DNA of 46,997 bases, taken from NCBI GenBank assembly GCA_035711845.1, contig DASTBU010000045.1, positions 1 through 46,997 on the forward strand, written 5' to 3'. Below the pieces are notes generated by a model. It saw only the letters and a list, made by a program, of their open reading frames with translations. It made no database searches and was not told the DNA's origin. The stretch's first letter is position 1, and every line of letters begins with the position of its first letter. Source of the DNA: DASTBU01 sp035711845. Lineage in GTDB: Bacteria > Acidobacteriota > Vicinamibacteria > Vicinamibacterales > 2-12-FULL-66-21. This document shows positions 16,232-23,439 of the stretch, in pieces. The position numbers and the translations under genes are program-made.

Positions 16232-16296
16232 TGTGCCGTCGTCCGTAGTCCGTGGTTCGTAGCTCATGGTCTTCGCCTTCGCGCATGGATGTCCGA

Positions 16297-16410
16297 CGCG
16301 CACAGCACGTCGGCACGTGGCCAGCCGCACGCCGCACATCGCACGTGCACGTAGCACGTCGCACGTGGCCAGCAGCACGCCGCACATCGCACGTGGCACG
16401 TCGAACGTGA
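16297..16410. repeat. GCACGTC-word repeat with a 35-bp duplication
   Basis: The stretch is built of GCACGTC/GCACGCC/GCACATC/GCACGTG words. A 35-base segment at 16313-16347 is repeated at 16361-16395 with one difference. The array ends just before the RidA start. A short GTCCGTG-word run precedes it (16240-16262). Confidence 0.85.
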
Positions 16411-16412
16411 CA

Positions 16413-16802
16413 ATGATGATCATCATAACCCCCCCCGATTTGACGCCGCCGCGCGGCTACAGCAACGGCGTGCTCGCCGAGGGCCGCCTTTTGTTCGTGG
16501 CGGGCCAGGTGGGTTGGACGGCGGCTGGCTCGCTGGTGAGCGATCGGTTCGTCGATCAATTCGATCAGGCGCTCGCCAACGTCCTCTCGGTCGTTCGCGC
16601 GGCCGGCGGGACGCCTGAATCGCTGGCGCGGCTCACCATCTATGTCCTCGACAAGACGACGTACCTTGCCGCGCAGAGCGAGGTCGGCGAACGCTACCGG
16701 GCCCGAATGGCGAAGCACTTTCCGGCCATGACGCTCGTCGAGGTCAAATCGCTCCTGGAGCCCGGCGCCGTGGTCGAGATTGAAGCGACGGCGGTTCTGT
16801 AG
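16413..16802 (+). CDS. RidA-family enamine/imine deaminase
   Basis: 129 residues, typical for RidA/YjgF. Motifs are Y-S-N-G-V-L-A-E-G-R-L-L-F-V-A-G-Q-V-G at the N-terminus, Q-F-D-Q-A-L-A-N-V-L-S-V-V-R-A-A-G-G, and the C-terminal E-P-G-A-V-V-E-I-E-A-T-A-V. The Arg usually in the C-terminal substrate site is replaced by the K-S-L-L-E-P-G-A context, so it belongs to the broader family rather than canonical RidA. RidA proteins hydrolyse reactive enamines and imines. That would suit an amino-cyclohexene intermediate of 2-aminobenzoyl-CoA breakdown. GTG 16407 and ATG 16416 are alternative starts. Confidence 0.87.
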   Translation: MMIIITPPDLTPPRGYSNGVLAEGRLLFVAGQVGWTAAGSLVSDRFVDQFDQALANVLSVVRAAGGTPESLARLTIYVLDKTTYLAAQSEVGERYRARMAKHFPAMTLVEVKSLLEPGAVVEIEATAVL

Positions 16803-16888
16803 CTTCCAGTCTCCAGCTTCCAGCCCCCAGCTCTGAGCTTTTGGGCATTGTCGTGAGGCTGGCAGCTGGAAGCTGGGAGCTGGAAACT
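16801..16888. repeat. CCAGCTT-word repeat folding as a hairpin
   Basis: The left arm consists of AGCTTCC/AGTCTCC words and the right arm of the complementary AGCTGGA/AGCTGGG words. CCAGCTTCCAGC (16813-16824) pairs perfectly with GCTGGAAGCTGG (16865-16876). It lies directly after the RidA stop codon and may terminate or stabilise the catabolic transcript; this is inference. Confidence 0.85.
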
Positions 16889-16915
16889 CAAAATAGGAAT
16901 TCAAGCTGACACGTA

Positions 16916-17653
16916 ATGGGTACCGGTGACGTGCCAACACGCGGCGGATTTCCGGCGACCCGTCATTCCGTCATCGAGCGGATCCGCGACAGCAACCCGG
17001 ATGCCCGGCGCGCCGCGTTCGGCGATCTCGTGGAAGGCTACTGGAAGCCCGTGTACAAGCACCTGCGCATGACGTGGCGGCTCGACCCCGAGGAAGCGCG
17101 GGACCTGACGCAGGGCTTCTTCGCCGACGCGTTCGAGAAGGCGTGGCTGGAGAAGTTCGAGCCGGGCAAGGCCAGGTTCCGGACCTTCGTGCGCGTGTGC
17201 GCGGACCGCTTCGTGATGAACGCCCGGCAGTCCAGGTCCCGGTTGAAGCGGGGCGGGGCTGTGCAGACCGTTGCGCTCGACTTCGACGGGGCGGATCGCG
17301 AACTGCTCGATCACCACGCCGCGCCGGCCGGGCCCGACGAGTACTTCCACCAGGAGTTCGTCCGCGCCCTGTTCGAGCGGGCGCTGCAGGCGGCACGCGC
17401 CGAATGCGAGGCCAACGGACACAGCCTGCACTACACGTTGTTCGAGCGCTACGACGTGGTTCCGGTGGGAGACGTGAGCTACGCGGAGCTGGCGGCGGAG
17501 TTCGGCCTCACCGTCGCACAGGTGACCAACTACCTTGCACAGGTCCGCCGCGCGTTCCGGACGCATGCGCTCGCCGCGCTGGCTGGCCTGTGCGGGAGCG
17601 AGGCCGAGTTCAGCCGCGAGGCCCGCGACCTCTTCGGCGTGGAGGTCGAATGA
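16916..17653 (+). CDS. ECF-like RNA polymerase sigma factor
   Basis: 245 residues, longer than common ECF factors. A region-2-like segment is at about 20-95 (AFGDLVEGYWKPVYKHLRMT, then DLTQGFFADAFEKAWLEKF, F-R-T-F-V-R). A region-4-like helix-turn-helix is at about 180-215 (S-Y-A-E-L-A-A-E-F-G-L-T-V-A-Q-V-T-N-Y-L). This layout matches sigma factors that occur beside Ser/Thr kinase genes in Acidobacteria and Planctomycetes. Its stop overlaps the kinase start in an ATGA, so the two are translationally coupled, and phosphorylation control of the sigma factor is likely. Confidence 0.85.
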   Translation: MGTGDVPTRGGFPATRHSVIERIRDSNPDARRAAFGDLVEGYWKPVYKHLRMTWRLDPEEARDLTQGFFADAFEKAWLEKFEPGKARFRTFVRVCADRFVMNARQSRSRLKRGGAVQTVALDFDGADRELLDHHAAPAGPDEYFHQEFVRALFERALQAARAECEANGHSLHYTLFERYDVVPVGDVSYAELAAEFGLTVAQVTNYLAQVRRAFRTHALAALAGLCGSEAEFSREARDLFGVEVE

Positions 17654-18705
17654 GCGGGCTCTCGGACGCTGCCGTTGCCCGCTTGCGCGCCGCTGCGGCC
17701 GCCGCGGAGCCCACGACGGTCAGTTCATCCGAGTTCATCTCCAGTAAAGACGATTCACAGACGTTCCGGGAATTGGGGCGATCGCTGTCGGAGCGGTACG
17801 AGTTGCTCGAGGAGATCGGCCGAGGCGGCATGGGCGTCGTGCATCGCGCGCTCGATCGCGAGCTTGGCCGCGAAGTGGCGATCAAGATTCCCCACGATGC
17901 CCACAGCCGAGGGCTGGAGCGCCGGCTGCGCACGGAAGCCCGGATCCTCGCCCGGCTCGAGCATCCGGGCATCGTCCCGATTCATGATGTCGGACGCTTC
18001 GCGGATGGACGCCTGTTCTACGTGATGAAGCGCGTGCGCGGCCGCACCCTGCGCCATCACCTGCGGAAGCTGCCCGGGACCAGCGACCGGCTTCGCCTGT
18101 TCGGCCGCATCTGCGAGCCGGTGGCGTTCGCGCACGCGCACGGCTGCATTCACCGGGATCTCAAGCCTGACAACGTGATGGTCGGACCATTCGGCGAGGT
18201 CATGGTCATGGACTGGGGCGTGGCGCGCCTTGCCGTAACCCCGGACGAGCCGGCCGAAGCGTGGAACGCCGACGGGACACAGCCCGGCACCGTCGTTGGA
18301 ACGGTCGGCTTCATGCCGCCCGAACAGGCCCGCGGCGCATCGAGCACCATCGACGAGCGTGCCGACGTCTACAGCCTCGGCGCAGTGCTCTACCTGCTCC
18401 TGACCGACGAGGCGCCGGGCAGCGGCGATCCTGCGGAGGACATCCGGCGGCGCAGCGACCTGCCGCGTCCCCTGCGCTCGATTTGCGCCCGCGCGCTCGC
18501 GCCCGATCCCGCGCAACGGTACTGCTCGGTGACGGCGCTCGCCGAGGATGTCGCGAGGTTCGAGGCGGGGCAGGCCGTCGAGGCGCACGAGGAGACGCTC
18601 GCGGATCGCGTGGTCCGGTTTGCGCGCACGTACCGGACAGCGATCCTCCTCGTGCTCGCCTACATCATCATGCGGACCCTCGTCGCGATCTGGACTGGGC
18701 GGTAA
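17650..18705 (+). CDS. PknB-like Ser/Thr protein kinase
   Basis: 351 residues. The Gly loop is I-G-R-G-G-M-G (56-62), the ATP Lys is Lys79 and the catalytic loop is H-R-D-L-K-P-D-N (168-175). The magnesium motif is D-W-G (188-190) rather than D-F-G, which is common in this bacterial group. The A-P-E-like motif is P-P-E-Q-A-R-G. A single membrane segment near the C-terminus (about 328-346) leaves no extracytoplasmic sensor domain. Start and spacing (ATGA overlap) tie it to the sigma factor gene. It probably phosphorylates that factor or an unseen partner. Confidence 0.93.
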   Translation: MSGLSDAAVARLRAAAAAAEPTTVSSSEFISSKDDSQTFRELGRSLSERYELLEEIGRGGMGVVHRALDRELGREVAIKIPHDAHSRGLERRLRTEARILARLEHPGIVPIHDVGRFADGRLFYVMKRVRGRTLRHHLRKLPGTSDRLRLFGRICEPVAFAHAHGCIHRDLKPDNVMVGPFGEVMVMDWGVARLAVTPDEPAEAWNADGTQPGTVVGTVGFMPPEQARGASSTIDERADVYSLGAVLYLLLTDEAPGSGDPAEDIRRRSDLPRPLRSICARALAPDPAQRYCSVTALAEDVARFEAGQAVEAHEETLADRVVRFARTYRTAILLVLAYIIMRTLVAIWTGR

Positions 18706-18715
18706 TGTGGCGCAT

Positions 18716-18785
18716 GGGTTCAAGGGTTCAAGGTTCAAGGTTCAGGGTTCCGGGGTTCAAAGGTTCAAGGGTTCAGGGTTCGGGT
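18716..18785. repeat. GGTTCAA-word repeat
   Basis: Units of 7 and 8 bases (GGGTTCAA, GGTTCAA, GGTTCAG, GGTTCCG) are in tandem between the kinase stop and the Shine-Dalgarno sequence (AAGGAGG, 18790-18796) of the next gene. Confidence 0.92.
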
Positions 18786-18801
18786 GTTAAAGGAGGCGGG
18801 G

Positions 18802-19179
18802 ATGAAGAAGCCGTTGCTGGGGCTGTTTCTGGGCGGGATTCTCGGGGTGTTCGACGGGCTCACGGCGTTGGTGTCGGCGCCTGAGGTTGCGCCGGATATC
18901 GTTGGGATCGTCATCGGCTCGACATTCAAGGGGTTGATCGTCGGCGGCCTGGCGGGGTGGTTTGCCAATCGGGTCAGGTCGATTCCGGCGGGTGTGGTCG
19001 CCGGGCTCCTTCTCGGGGCGTTCTTTGCCTTTCTGGTGGCGATGAACCCGACCCCCGACGGCAAGTACTACTACTGGGAAATCATGCTGCCGGGCAGTGT
19101 TGTCGGTATGATCGTGGGATACGCCACGCAGCGATACGGTGTGGCGTCGCGGCAGTCGGCCGTGGCGGCCACCCGATAG
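18802..19179 (+). CDS. membrane protein of unknown function
   Basis: 125 residues from the ATG at 18802, which is preceded at five bases by a perfect AAGGAGG. There are about four membrane segments (5-23, 34-54, 62-82 and 98-114), rich in Gly. The Gly-zipper-like pattern G-L-F-L-G-G-I-L-G-V-F-D-G and G-L-I-V-G-G-L-A-G-W suggests tight helix packing. No family is recognised. The strong ribosome-binding site contrasts with most genes here. Confidence 0.65.
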   Translation: MKKPLLGLFLGGILGVFDGLTALVSAPEVAPDIVGIVIGSTFKGLIVGGLAGWFANRVRSIPAGVVAGLLLGAFFAFLVAMNPTPDGKYYYWEIMLPGSVVGMIVGYATQRYGVASRQSAVAATR

Positions 19180-19264
19180 GTCAGCCCCCATTCCAGGCTG
19201 CCGGAACTTCGTGATCCGAGAGGGCGGCCGGGCTCCGCCCGGTTGACGACCCGGCAGCTGCAAC

Positions 19265-19999
19265 ATGCTCGCAATATTGGCAGTCATCATCGCCGGCGCG
19301 GCCGTACTCTCCCACACCGCGCCCGCGCCGTTCATCTTCGAGGCGTTCCGTCCCGCCCGCTCGATCTGGCGTGTCAAACCTGCGCCCGGCGTCCGGCCGA
19401 CGGTCTATCTGACGTTCGACGACGGACCCAATGCGGCGTGGACGGACGATGTGCTCGATGCGCTGCGCGACACGGGCGCGCGGGCAACGTTCTTCCTGAT
19501 CGACGACCACATCTCCGTCGAGACCGTACCTCTCGTTCGCAGGATTGCTGTCGAAGGGCACGCGATAGGGCTCCACAGCGGATCGCGCGGGTTGATGATC
19601 ATGAGGCCGGAGGACCTGGCCGCCCGGCTGCTCGAAGCGGCCGATCGCATCAGCGCGATTACCGGACGCGCGCCGTGTCGCCTCTTCCGCCCACACGCCG
19701 GCTGGCGGAGCGCCGCCATGTATCAGGCCCTCCGGTCGATTGACTACCAGCTCGCCGGCTGGAGCTGGGGGATGTGGGACTGGGACTGGTGGCGCAAGCC
19801 TGCCGGCGAACGCGTCGCGGCGAGGTTGGCTGGCAAGGCGTCAGCCGGAGACATCATGGTGATCCACGACGGCCACCACAAGAACCCGCGCGCCGATCGG
19901 CAGTACGCCGGCGAGTCAGTGCGGGTCCTGGTCCCCCGATTGCGGGCGCGCGGCTTCGACTTCCAGCCCCTGTGCGAGGGGTGGGGACAGGCTCCTTAA
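19265..19999 (+). CDS. polysaccharide deacetylase (NodB fold) with altered metal site
   Basis: 244 residues with an N-terminal signal or anchor (about 1-19). The catalytic motif T-F-D-D-G-P-N has Asp52 and Asp53. The metal motif H-S/T-x-x-H reads H104-S-G-S-R108, so the second His is Arg. The third motif R-P-H-A-G-W and the final I-M-V-I-H-D-G are present. It should act outside the cytoplasmic membrane on a sugar polymer, but metal binding may be impaired or use another ligand. The stop TAA is inside the 17-base repeat that follows. Confidence 0.82.
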   Translation: MLAILAVIIAGAAVLSHTAPAPFIFEAFRPARSIWRVKPAPGVRPTVYLTFDDGPNAAWTDDVLDALRDTGARATFFLIDDHISVETVPLVRRIAVEGHAIGLHSGSRGLMIMRPEDLAARLLEAADRISAITGRAPCRLFRPHAGWRSAAMYQALRSIDYQLAGWSWGMWDWDWWRKPAGERVAARLAGKASAGDIMVIHDGHHKNPRADRQYAGESVRVLVPRLRARGFDFQPLCEGWGQAP

Positions 20000-20061
20000 G
20001 GTGCCTGTCCCCTTAAGGTGCCTGTCCCCCTAAGGGGACTGTCCCTCTAAGGGGACTGTCC
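19994..20061. repeat. four 17-bp tandem repeats
   Basis: Two copies of CCTTAAGGTGCCTGTCC are followed by CCCTAAGGGGACTGTCC and CTCTAAGGGGACTGTCC. Each unit contains short inverted parts (CCTTAAGG; AAGGGGAC/GTCCCCTT across units), so multiple hairpins are possible between the deacetylase and lipoprotein genes. Confidence 0.92.
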
Positions 20062-20099
20062 CCCTTCGGGTGGTACAATCCGCAACTGGAGTTACCTTC

Positions 20100-20888
20100 A
20101 TGCCACGCATTGCCGCCGTCCTCGTCCTGACCCTCGTCTGTTCCGGCTGCCTCAAGTCAACCACCGTGATCTCGGTGCGGCCCGATGGCACCGGCACCAT
20201 CGTCCAGGAGACCGGCTTGAGCCCCGAGGCACTCGCCATGCTGCAAGGCTTCGCCGGCGCAGCGGCCGGGCAGAAGGGGGGATCACCCGAGATCTTCGGC
20301 GAGGCGCAGGCGAAGAAGGCCGCATCCACCATGGGCGTGCGATTCATCTCGGGTGAGCCGATCAAGACCGCGGAGCTCGAGGGCTACCGCGCGCGCTTTG
20401 CGTTCGACGATGTACGGACGCTGCAGATGAAGATGAACCAGAACCCGACCGAGGGGCTGGGCGACGGAAGCCACGCTGCGGCTCCGTTCGGCTTCGGCTT
20501 CGATCGGCGCGGCGACTCGGCGCTCCTGACGATCACGATGCCCCAGGAGAACCCGACGGCCGCGCTCGACAGGATCGCACCCGGGCTGGGCAGGGCCGGC
20601 AAGGGCAGTGCCGAGGAGAATCAGCAGGCCCTGGAGATGATGAAGGCGATGATGAAGGGTCTGTACGTGGATGTGTCGCTCGACATCGACGGTCGGATCG
20701 TCAAGACCAATGCGCCGCACGTGGACGGCCGGCGGCTGACCCTGATGCAGATCGACTTCGACAAGCTGCTCGCCAACGCGACCGCGCTCGAGAAGCTGCA
20801 GAGCGCGTCCGATCTCAAGAGCCTCGGGGCCGTGCCCGGCCTGAAAGTGATCACCGAGCCCACGGTCACCGTCGAGTTCGTGAAGTAG
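20100..20888 (+). CDS. lipoprotein of unknown function
   Basis: 262 residues. The lipoprotein signal is MPRIAAVLVLTLVCSGC, with lipobox V-C-S-G-C. The mature protein begins with strands (TTVISVRPDGTGTIVQET) seen in several acidobacterial lipoproteins. A central Gly/Ala-rich part is followed by a region with V-D-V-S-L-D-I-D-G-R-I-V-K-T-N-A and a C-terminal strand. The residue after Cys is Leu, so outer-membrane sorting is likely. The frame starts at 20070, but the lipobox demands the ATG at 20100. No function is assigned. Confidence 0.78.
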   Translation: MPRIAAVLVLTLVCSGCLKSTTVISVRPDGTGTIVQETGLSPEALAMLQGFAGAAAGQKGGSPEIFGEAQAKKAASTMGVRFISGEPIKTAELEGYRARFAFDDVRTLQMKMNQNPTEGLGDGSHAAAPFGFGFDRRGDSALLTITMPQENPTAALDRIAPGLGRAGKGSAEENQQALEMMKAMMKGLYVDVSLDIDGRIVKTNAPHVDGRRLTLMQIDFDKLLANATALEKLQSASDLKSLGAVPGLKVITEPTVTVEFVK

Positions 20889-21516
20889 GTCCCGGGACCG
20901 GCGAGCCATCGGAGTAGCCGCACCAACGTTCGCATCGGCCGGCTCGTTTAGACCTTCCTCTGCGGCCGCAATGGTCCGGAAGTTCGAGCAGACCGTCGAC
21001 CTCGTCGCGAGTCGGCCGTTTCTCGCGCCCGTAAGCTGCCGGACGCGCCGGAACCTACCAGAGATGAAGCGAGGCGAGCACGCGCTTCCACCCGGGAGGC
21101 GTATCCGCTAGACGATCCCAGCCGCCGAGCGGACGCCGGGTCCAGTCGCTGTCGCGACGGCCTCCGCGCCAGACCCCCCGGCGGTCGCGTCTCGAGCGTC
21201 GATCCATGAGGAACGCCGCCGGAGGAATGTCATCCGCCTGTAATCTGATGTGCTTCACGCACGTGGATTTCGGTCGCGCATGGGCTGGGGGCAAGAGTCT
21301 GCCCCCAGAAAGTGTGCAACCGTGTGCAGTCGCAGGCCGGCCTGTGCAGACGGGCAAGCAGCCCGTAGTGGAAGTGGCGCTGCATTCGACGGGCGATGCA
21401 TCCCGCCTCGCGGCGTTGCTCCTCCCTCAAATACTCCCTGTATTCTCGGTCGTCGCGCCTTGCGATCCGGGCGCCTCGCCCGTCTCGGTGCGACGCGCCA
21501 CTTCCACCACGGGCTG
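20889..21516. other. mostly non-coding region with hairpins
   Basis: 628 bases between convergent genes. It contains a perfect 9-bp hairpin (CTGGGGGCA at 21285-21293 with TGCCCCCAG at 21300-21308, no T run), one end of the inverted repeat 21357-21518 and one doubtful small frame (21055-21207). I see no other gene. Confidence 0.5.
21055..21207 (-). CDS. possible 50-aa Arg/Trp-rich protein
   Basis: Fifty residues from ATG, MDRRSRRDRRGVWRGGRRDS and so on, ending S-L-H-L-W. The R-R-x-x-W-R-G-G-R-R-D-x-D-W pattern recalls short basic proteins I associate with Acidobacteria and Planctomycetes. No Shine-Dalgarno sequence is visible, so this may be a chance frame. Confidence 0.3.
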   Translation of the reverse strand: MDRRSRRDRRGVWRGGRRDSDWTRRPLGGWDRLADTPPGWKRVLASLHLW

Positions 21517-21518
21517 CT
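21357..21518. repeat. 24-bp inverted repeat pair
   Basis: AGCAGCCCGTAGTGGAAGTG (first 20 bases of 21357-21380) is the inverse of the end of 21495-21518, with 23 of 24 matching. The arms are 114 bases apart and the right arm includes the stop of the next gene. Confidence 0.7.
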
Positions 21519-22866
21519 AGGGCGTGACCGGCGGCGGCGGAGACAGGCGAGAGGCGCGACGAGCCTGCCACCGCGAGAATGCGTTGGTCAGCACGGCGCC
21601 GAAGCCGCTCGTCCACGCGAGGAACTCGACCGCCAGGCCCAGCGCCACCAGCAGAAACGCGACCGGATTGATCGGCCACCCAGCCAGGCCAATCACGCGT
21701 CCGACGAGCAGCGGCAGCAGGATCACGAGCACGCCGAGCGCGACGTCCACGAGGCCTCCTGCGGAGGGCATTCCCGTCCTGCCCCGCAGCCACTGCCCGA
21801 CGGCCGTCGCCGCGCCAGCGAAGCCGACGAGCGCCAGCATGAGCAGGATGAGCACGACGAAAGGCAGCAGCAGCAACAGCGGGATGCCGATAATCGAAAT
21901 CGCCAGGACGATGGCGGCGAGAATCAGCGTCGGGACGAGCAGAACCTGGGTGGCGATCCCGACAAACGTGGCCTGGACCGGGTTCTCCGAGAGCCGCAGC
22001 GCCGCGGCTTCCACGGTCGGCCGCGCGATGATCAGCGCGAGGCCCGCGAAGAGCACCAGCAGGAGCAGCCGGAAGGTGCTGCCGATGAGCCTCGGCACCG
22101 CCCCGAAGCCACCGAACATGTACATGGGTCCCCACCACTCGATCGGCCGGCGAACGTGTATGGGAATGTCGATGTCGGCGAGCGCCACTTCGGTGACACC
22201 GCCGCGGATCTGGGCGCCGGGGGCCCGATTCACGCGACCGCCGACGCTCACGACGTCGCCTCGGACGACCGCCTTCGGACCGAGGTTGACCGATCCCAGC
22301 ACGGCGACGACCTGATCGCCGACCTCGCCGTCGATCCTGACGGAGCCGATCACCGCAACGACCTGTCCGGATACCGATTCGTCCTCCGCGACGTCGACAT
22401 CACCGAAGATCCGCACGCGATCGCCGTAGCCGCGGCGCGCGCGCCGGGGGGTTTCGTCCCGAGCCGGGCGTGGTGCCGCTTCCACGTCGGCGGGCGCTTT
22501 CTCCACCGGTTCGGGTGCCGTTGTCTCTCGCGCTGCAAAAAGCGCGCGACGCGCATCCGGATCGAGGTACGAGACGCGCATGACGGGCTCTGCATTCGTG
22601 CCCAGCCGCTCGCGCAGCTCGCTGCCCGTGACCGGAGAGCCGTTGATCGAGATTGCGCCGTCGGCGGCGATCTCGATCAACCGGACGTCGCGGATGCGCG
22701 ACTTCGGCCGGAGCGCGAGGCCGTCGGTCAGCGGCACCACATCGAATGTTTCCTCGATGCGCGTCCGCAGGCTGCGCTGCTGTTCGTCGTCCTGTGTCGC
22801 CTGCGCCAGGAGGGTGGCGCCGCAGAGCGTCAGGACCGTGAGAAGTACCCCTGTCAGGCGTCTCAT
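21517..22866 (-). CDS. exported membrane protein with polymer-forming (bactofilin-like) repeats
   Basis: 449 residues with a signal peptide (about 1-22). Residues about 150-235 contain right-handed-helix-like repeats of the polymer-forming type (RIFGDVDVAEDESVSGQVVA, then VIGSVRIDGEVGDQVVAVLG and VVRGDVVSVGGRVN). The C-terminal half (about 265-430) has five to six membrane segments with few charges. It resembles DUF-type membrane proteins that join a bactofilin-like domain to a membrane part. Its ATG overlaps the stop of the upstream gene (ATGA). Together with the ECF factor it may form an envelope-stress module. Confidence 0.75.
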   Translation of the reverse strand: MRRLTGVLLTVLTLCGATLLAQATQDDEQQRSLRTRIEETFDVVPLTDGLALRPKSRIRDVRLIEIAADGAISINGSPVTGSELRERLGTNAEPVMRVSYLDPDARRALFAARETTAPEPVEKAPADVEAAPRPARDETPRRARRGYGDRVRIFGDVDVAEDESVSGQVVAVIGSVRIDGEVGDQVVAVLGSVNLGPKAVVRGDVVSVGGRVNRAPGAQIRGGVTEVALADIDIPIHVRRPIEWWGPMYMFGGFGAVPRLIGSTFRLLLLVLFAGLALIIARPTVEAAALRLSENPVQATFVGIATQVLLVPTLILAAIVLAISIIGIPLLLLLPFVVLILLMLALVGFAGAATAVGQWLRGRTGMPSAGGLVDVALGVLVILLPLLVGRVIGLAGWPINPVAFLLVALGLAVEFLAWTSGFGAVLTNAFSRWQARRASRLSPPPPVTP

Positions 22867-23381
22867 TGGAAAGGATCTCCATCGGAACCGAGTAGACGTT
22901 GCAGCGCGACGAGCGCCGCGATTGCGAATCCCTGCAGAACGAGCAGGACGAAGGTGACCTTTGGATCCGCGACGAAGGCAGAGGCGGCATGCCCGAGGCT
23001 TCCGAGCAGGCCCCACAAACCGGAGCCAGCCTGGACGCCGGCCGAGGTGCGGACGATCGCGCCGACGAGGAAGTCGAAGAGCGCCAGCAGCGCGCTCGCC
23101 ATCGCGGGCAGCACGAGGCCGGCGCCGAGATAGACAGCCGCACCGAGGCCGGCCGTGCCGGCCACGACCGCCGCACGGCGCATCAGCTTCGCCTGACGCG
23201 CATCGCGTCTGGCCCCGGCGGCGATAGCATCCATCGTTCGCGCGGTGAACTCCAGCGACGGCGGTTCGGAAGGGACAATCTCCTGGAAGATGCTGCCAAG
23301 GGCCGCATCCCCCTCGTCGTCCAGGCCCGTATCGTCGGCTTCGAGCCACCGCCGATAGCTGGAAGTCAGCTCGTCGTTCAT
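22863..23381 (-). CDS. membrane protein, possible anti-sigma factor
   Basis: 172 residues. An acidic cytoplasmic N-terminus (1-70, MNDELTSSYRRWLEADDTGL and so on) precedes two to three membrane segments (about 71-95, 98-115 and 140-160). The topology and position directly after an ECF sigma gene fit a membrane-bound anti-sigma factor, but no zinc-binding HxxxCxxC motif is present. The gene is coupled to the downstream one through an ATGA overlap. Confidence 0.6.
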   Translation of the reverse strand: MNDELTSSYRRWLEADDTGLDDEGDAALGSIFQEIVPSEPPSLEFTARTMDAIAAGARRDARQAKLMRRAAVVAGTAGLGAAVYLGAGLVLPAMASALLALFDFLVGAIVRTSAGVQAGSGLWGLLGSLGHAASAFVADPKVTFVLLVLQGFAIAALVALQRLLGSDGDPFQ

Positions 23382-23439
23382 CTCTATTCAGGCTTACGAG
23401 GCGTGTTGCAGGCGCGTTGCAGCCTGGCCGCCGCCCCCT

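Noticed and set aside
21285..21308. Rho-independent terminator
   Set aside because: The hairpin is strong, but neither strand has a T run after it.
21250..23133. 627-codon open frame on the plus strand
   Set aside because: It runs antisense to the bactofilin-like and anti-sigma-like genes; its composition (Arg, Gln, His and Glu rich, no domains) is a by-product of high GC codon use.
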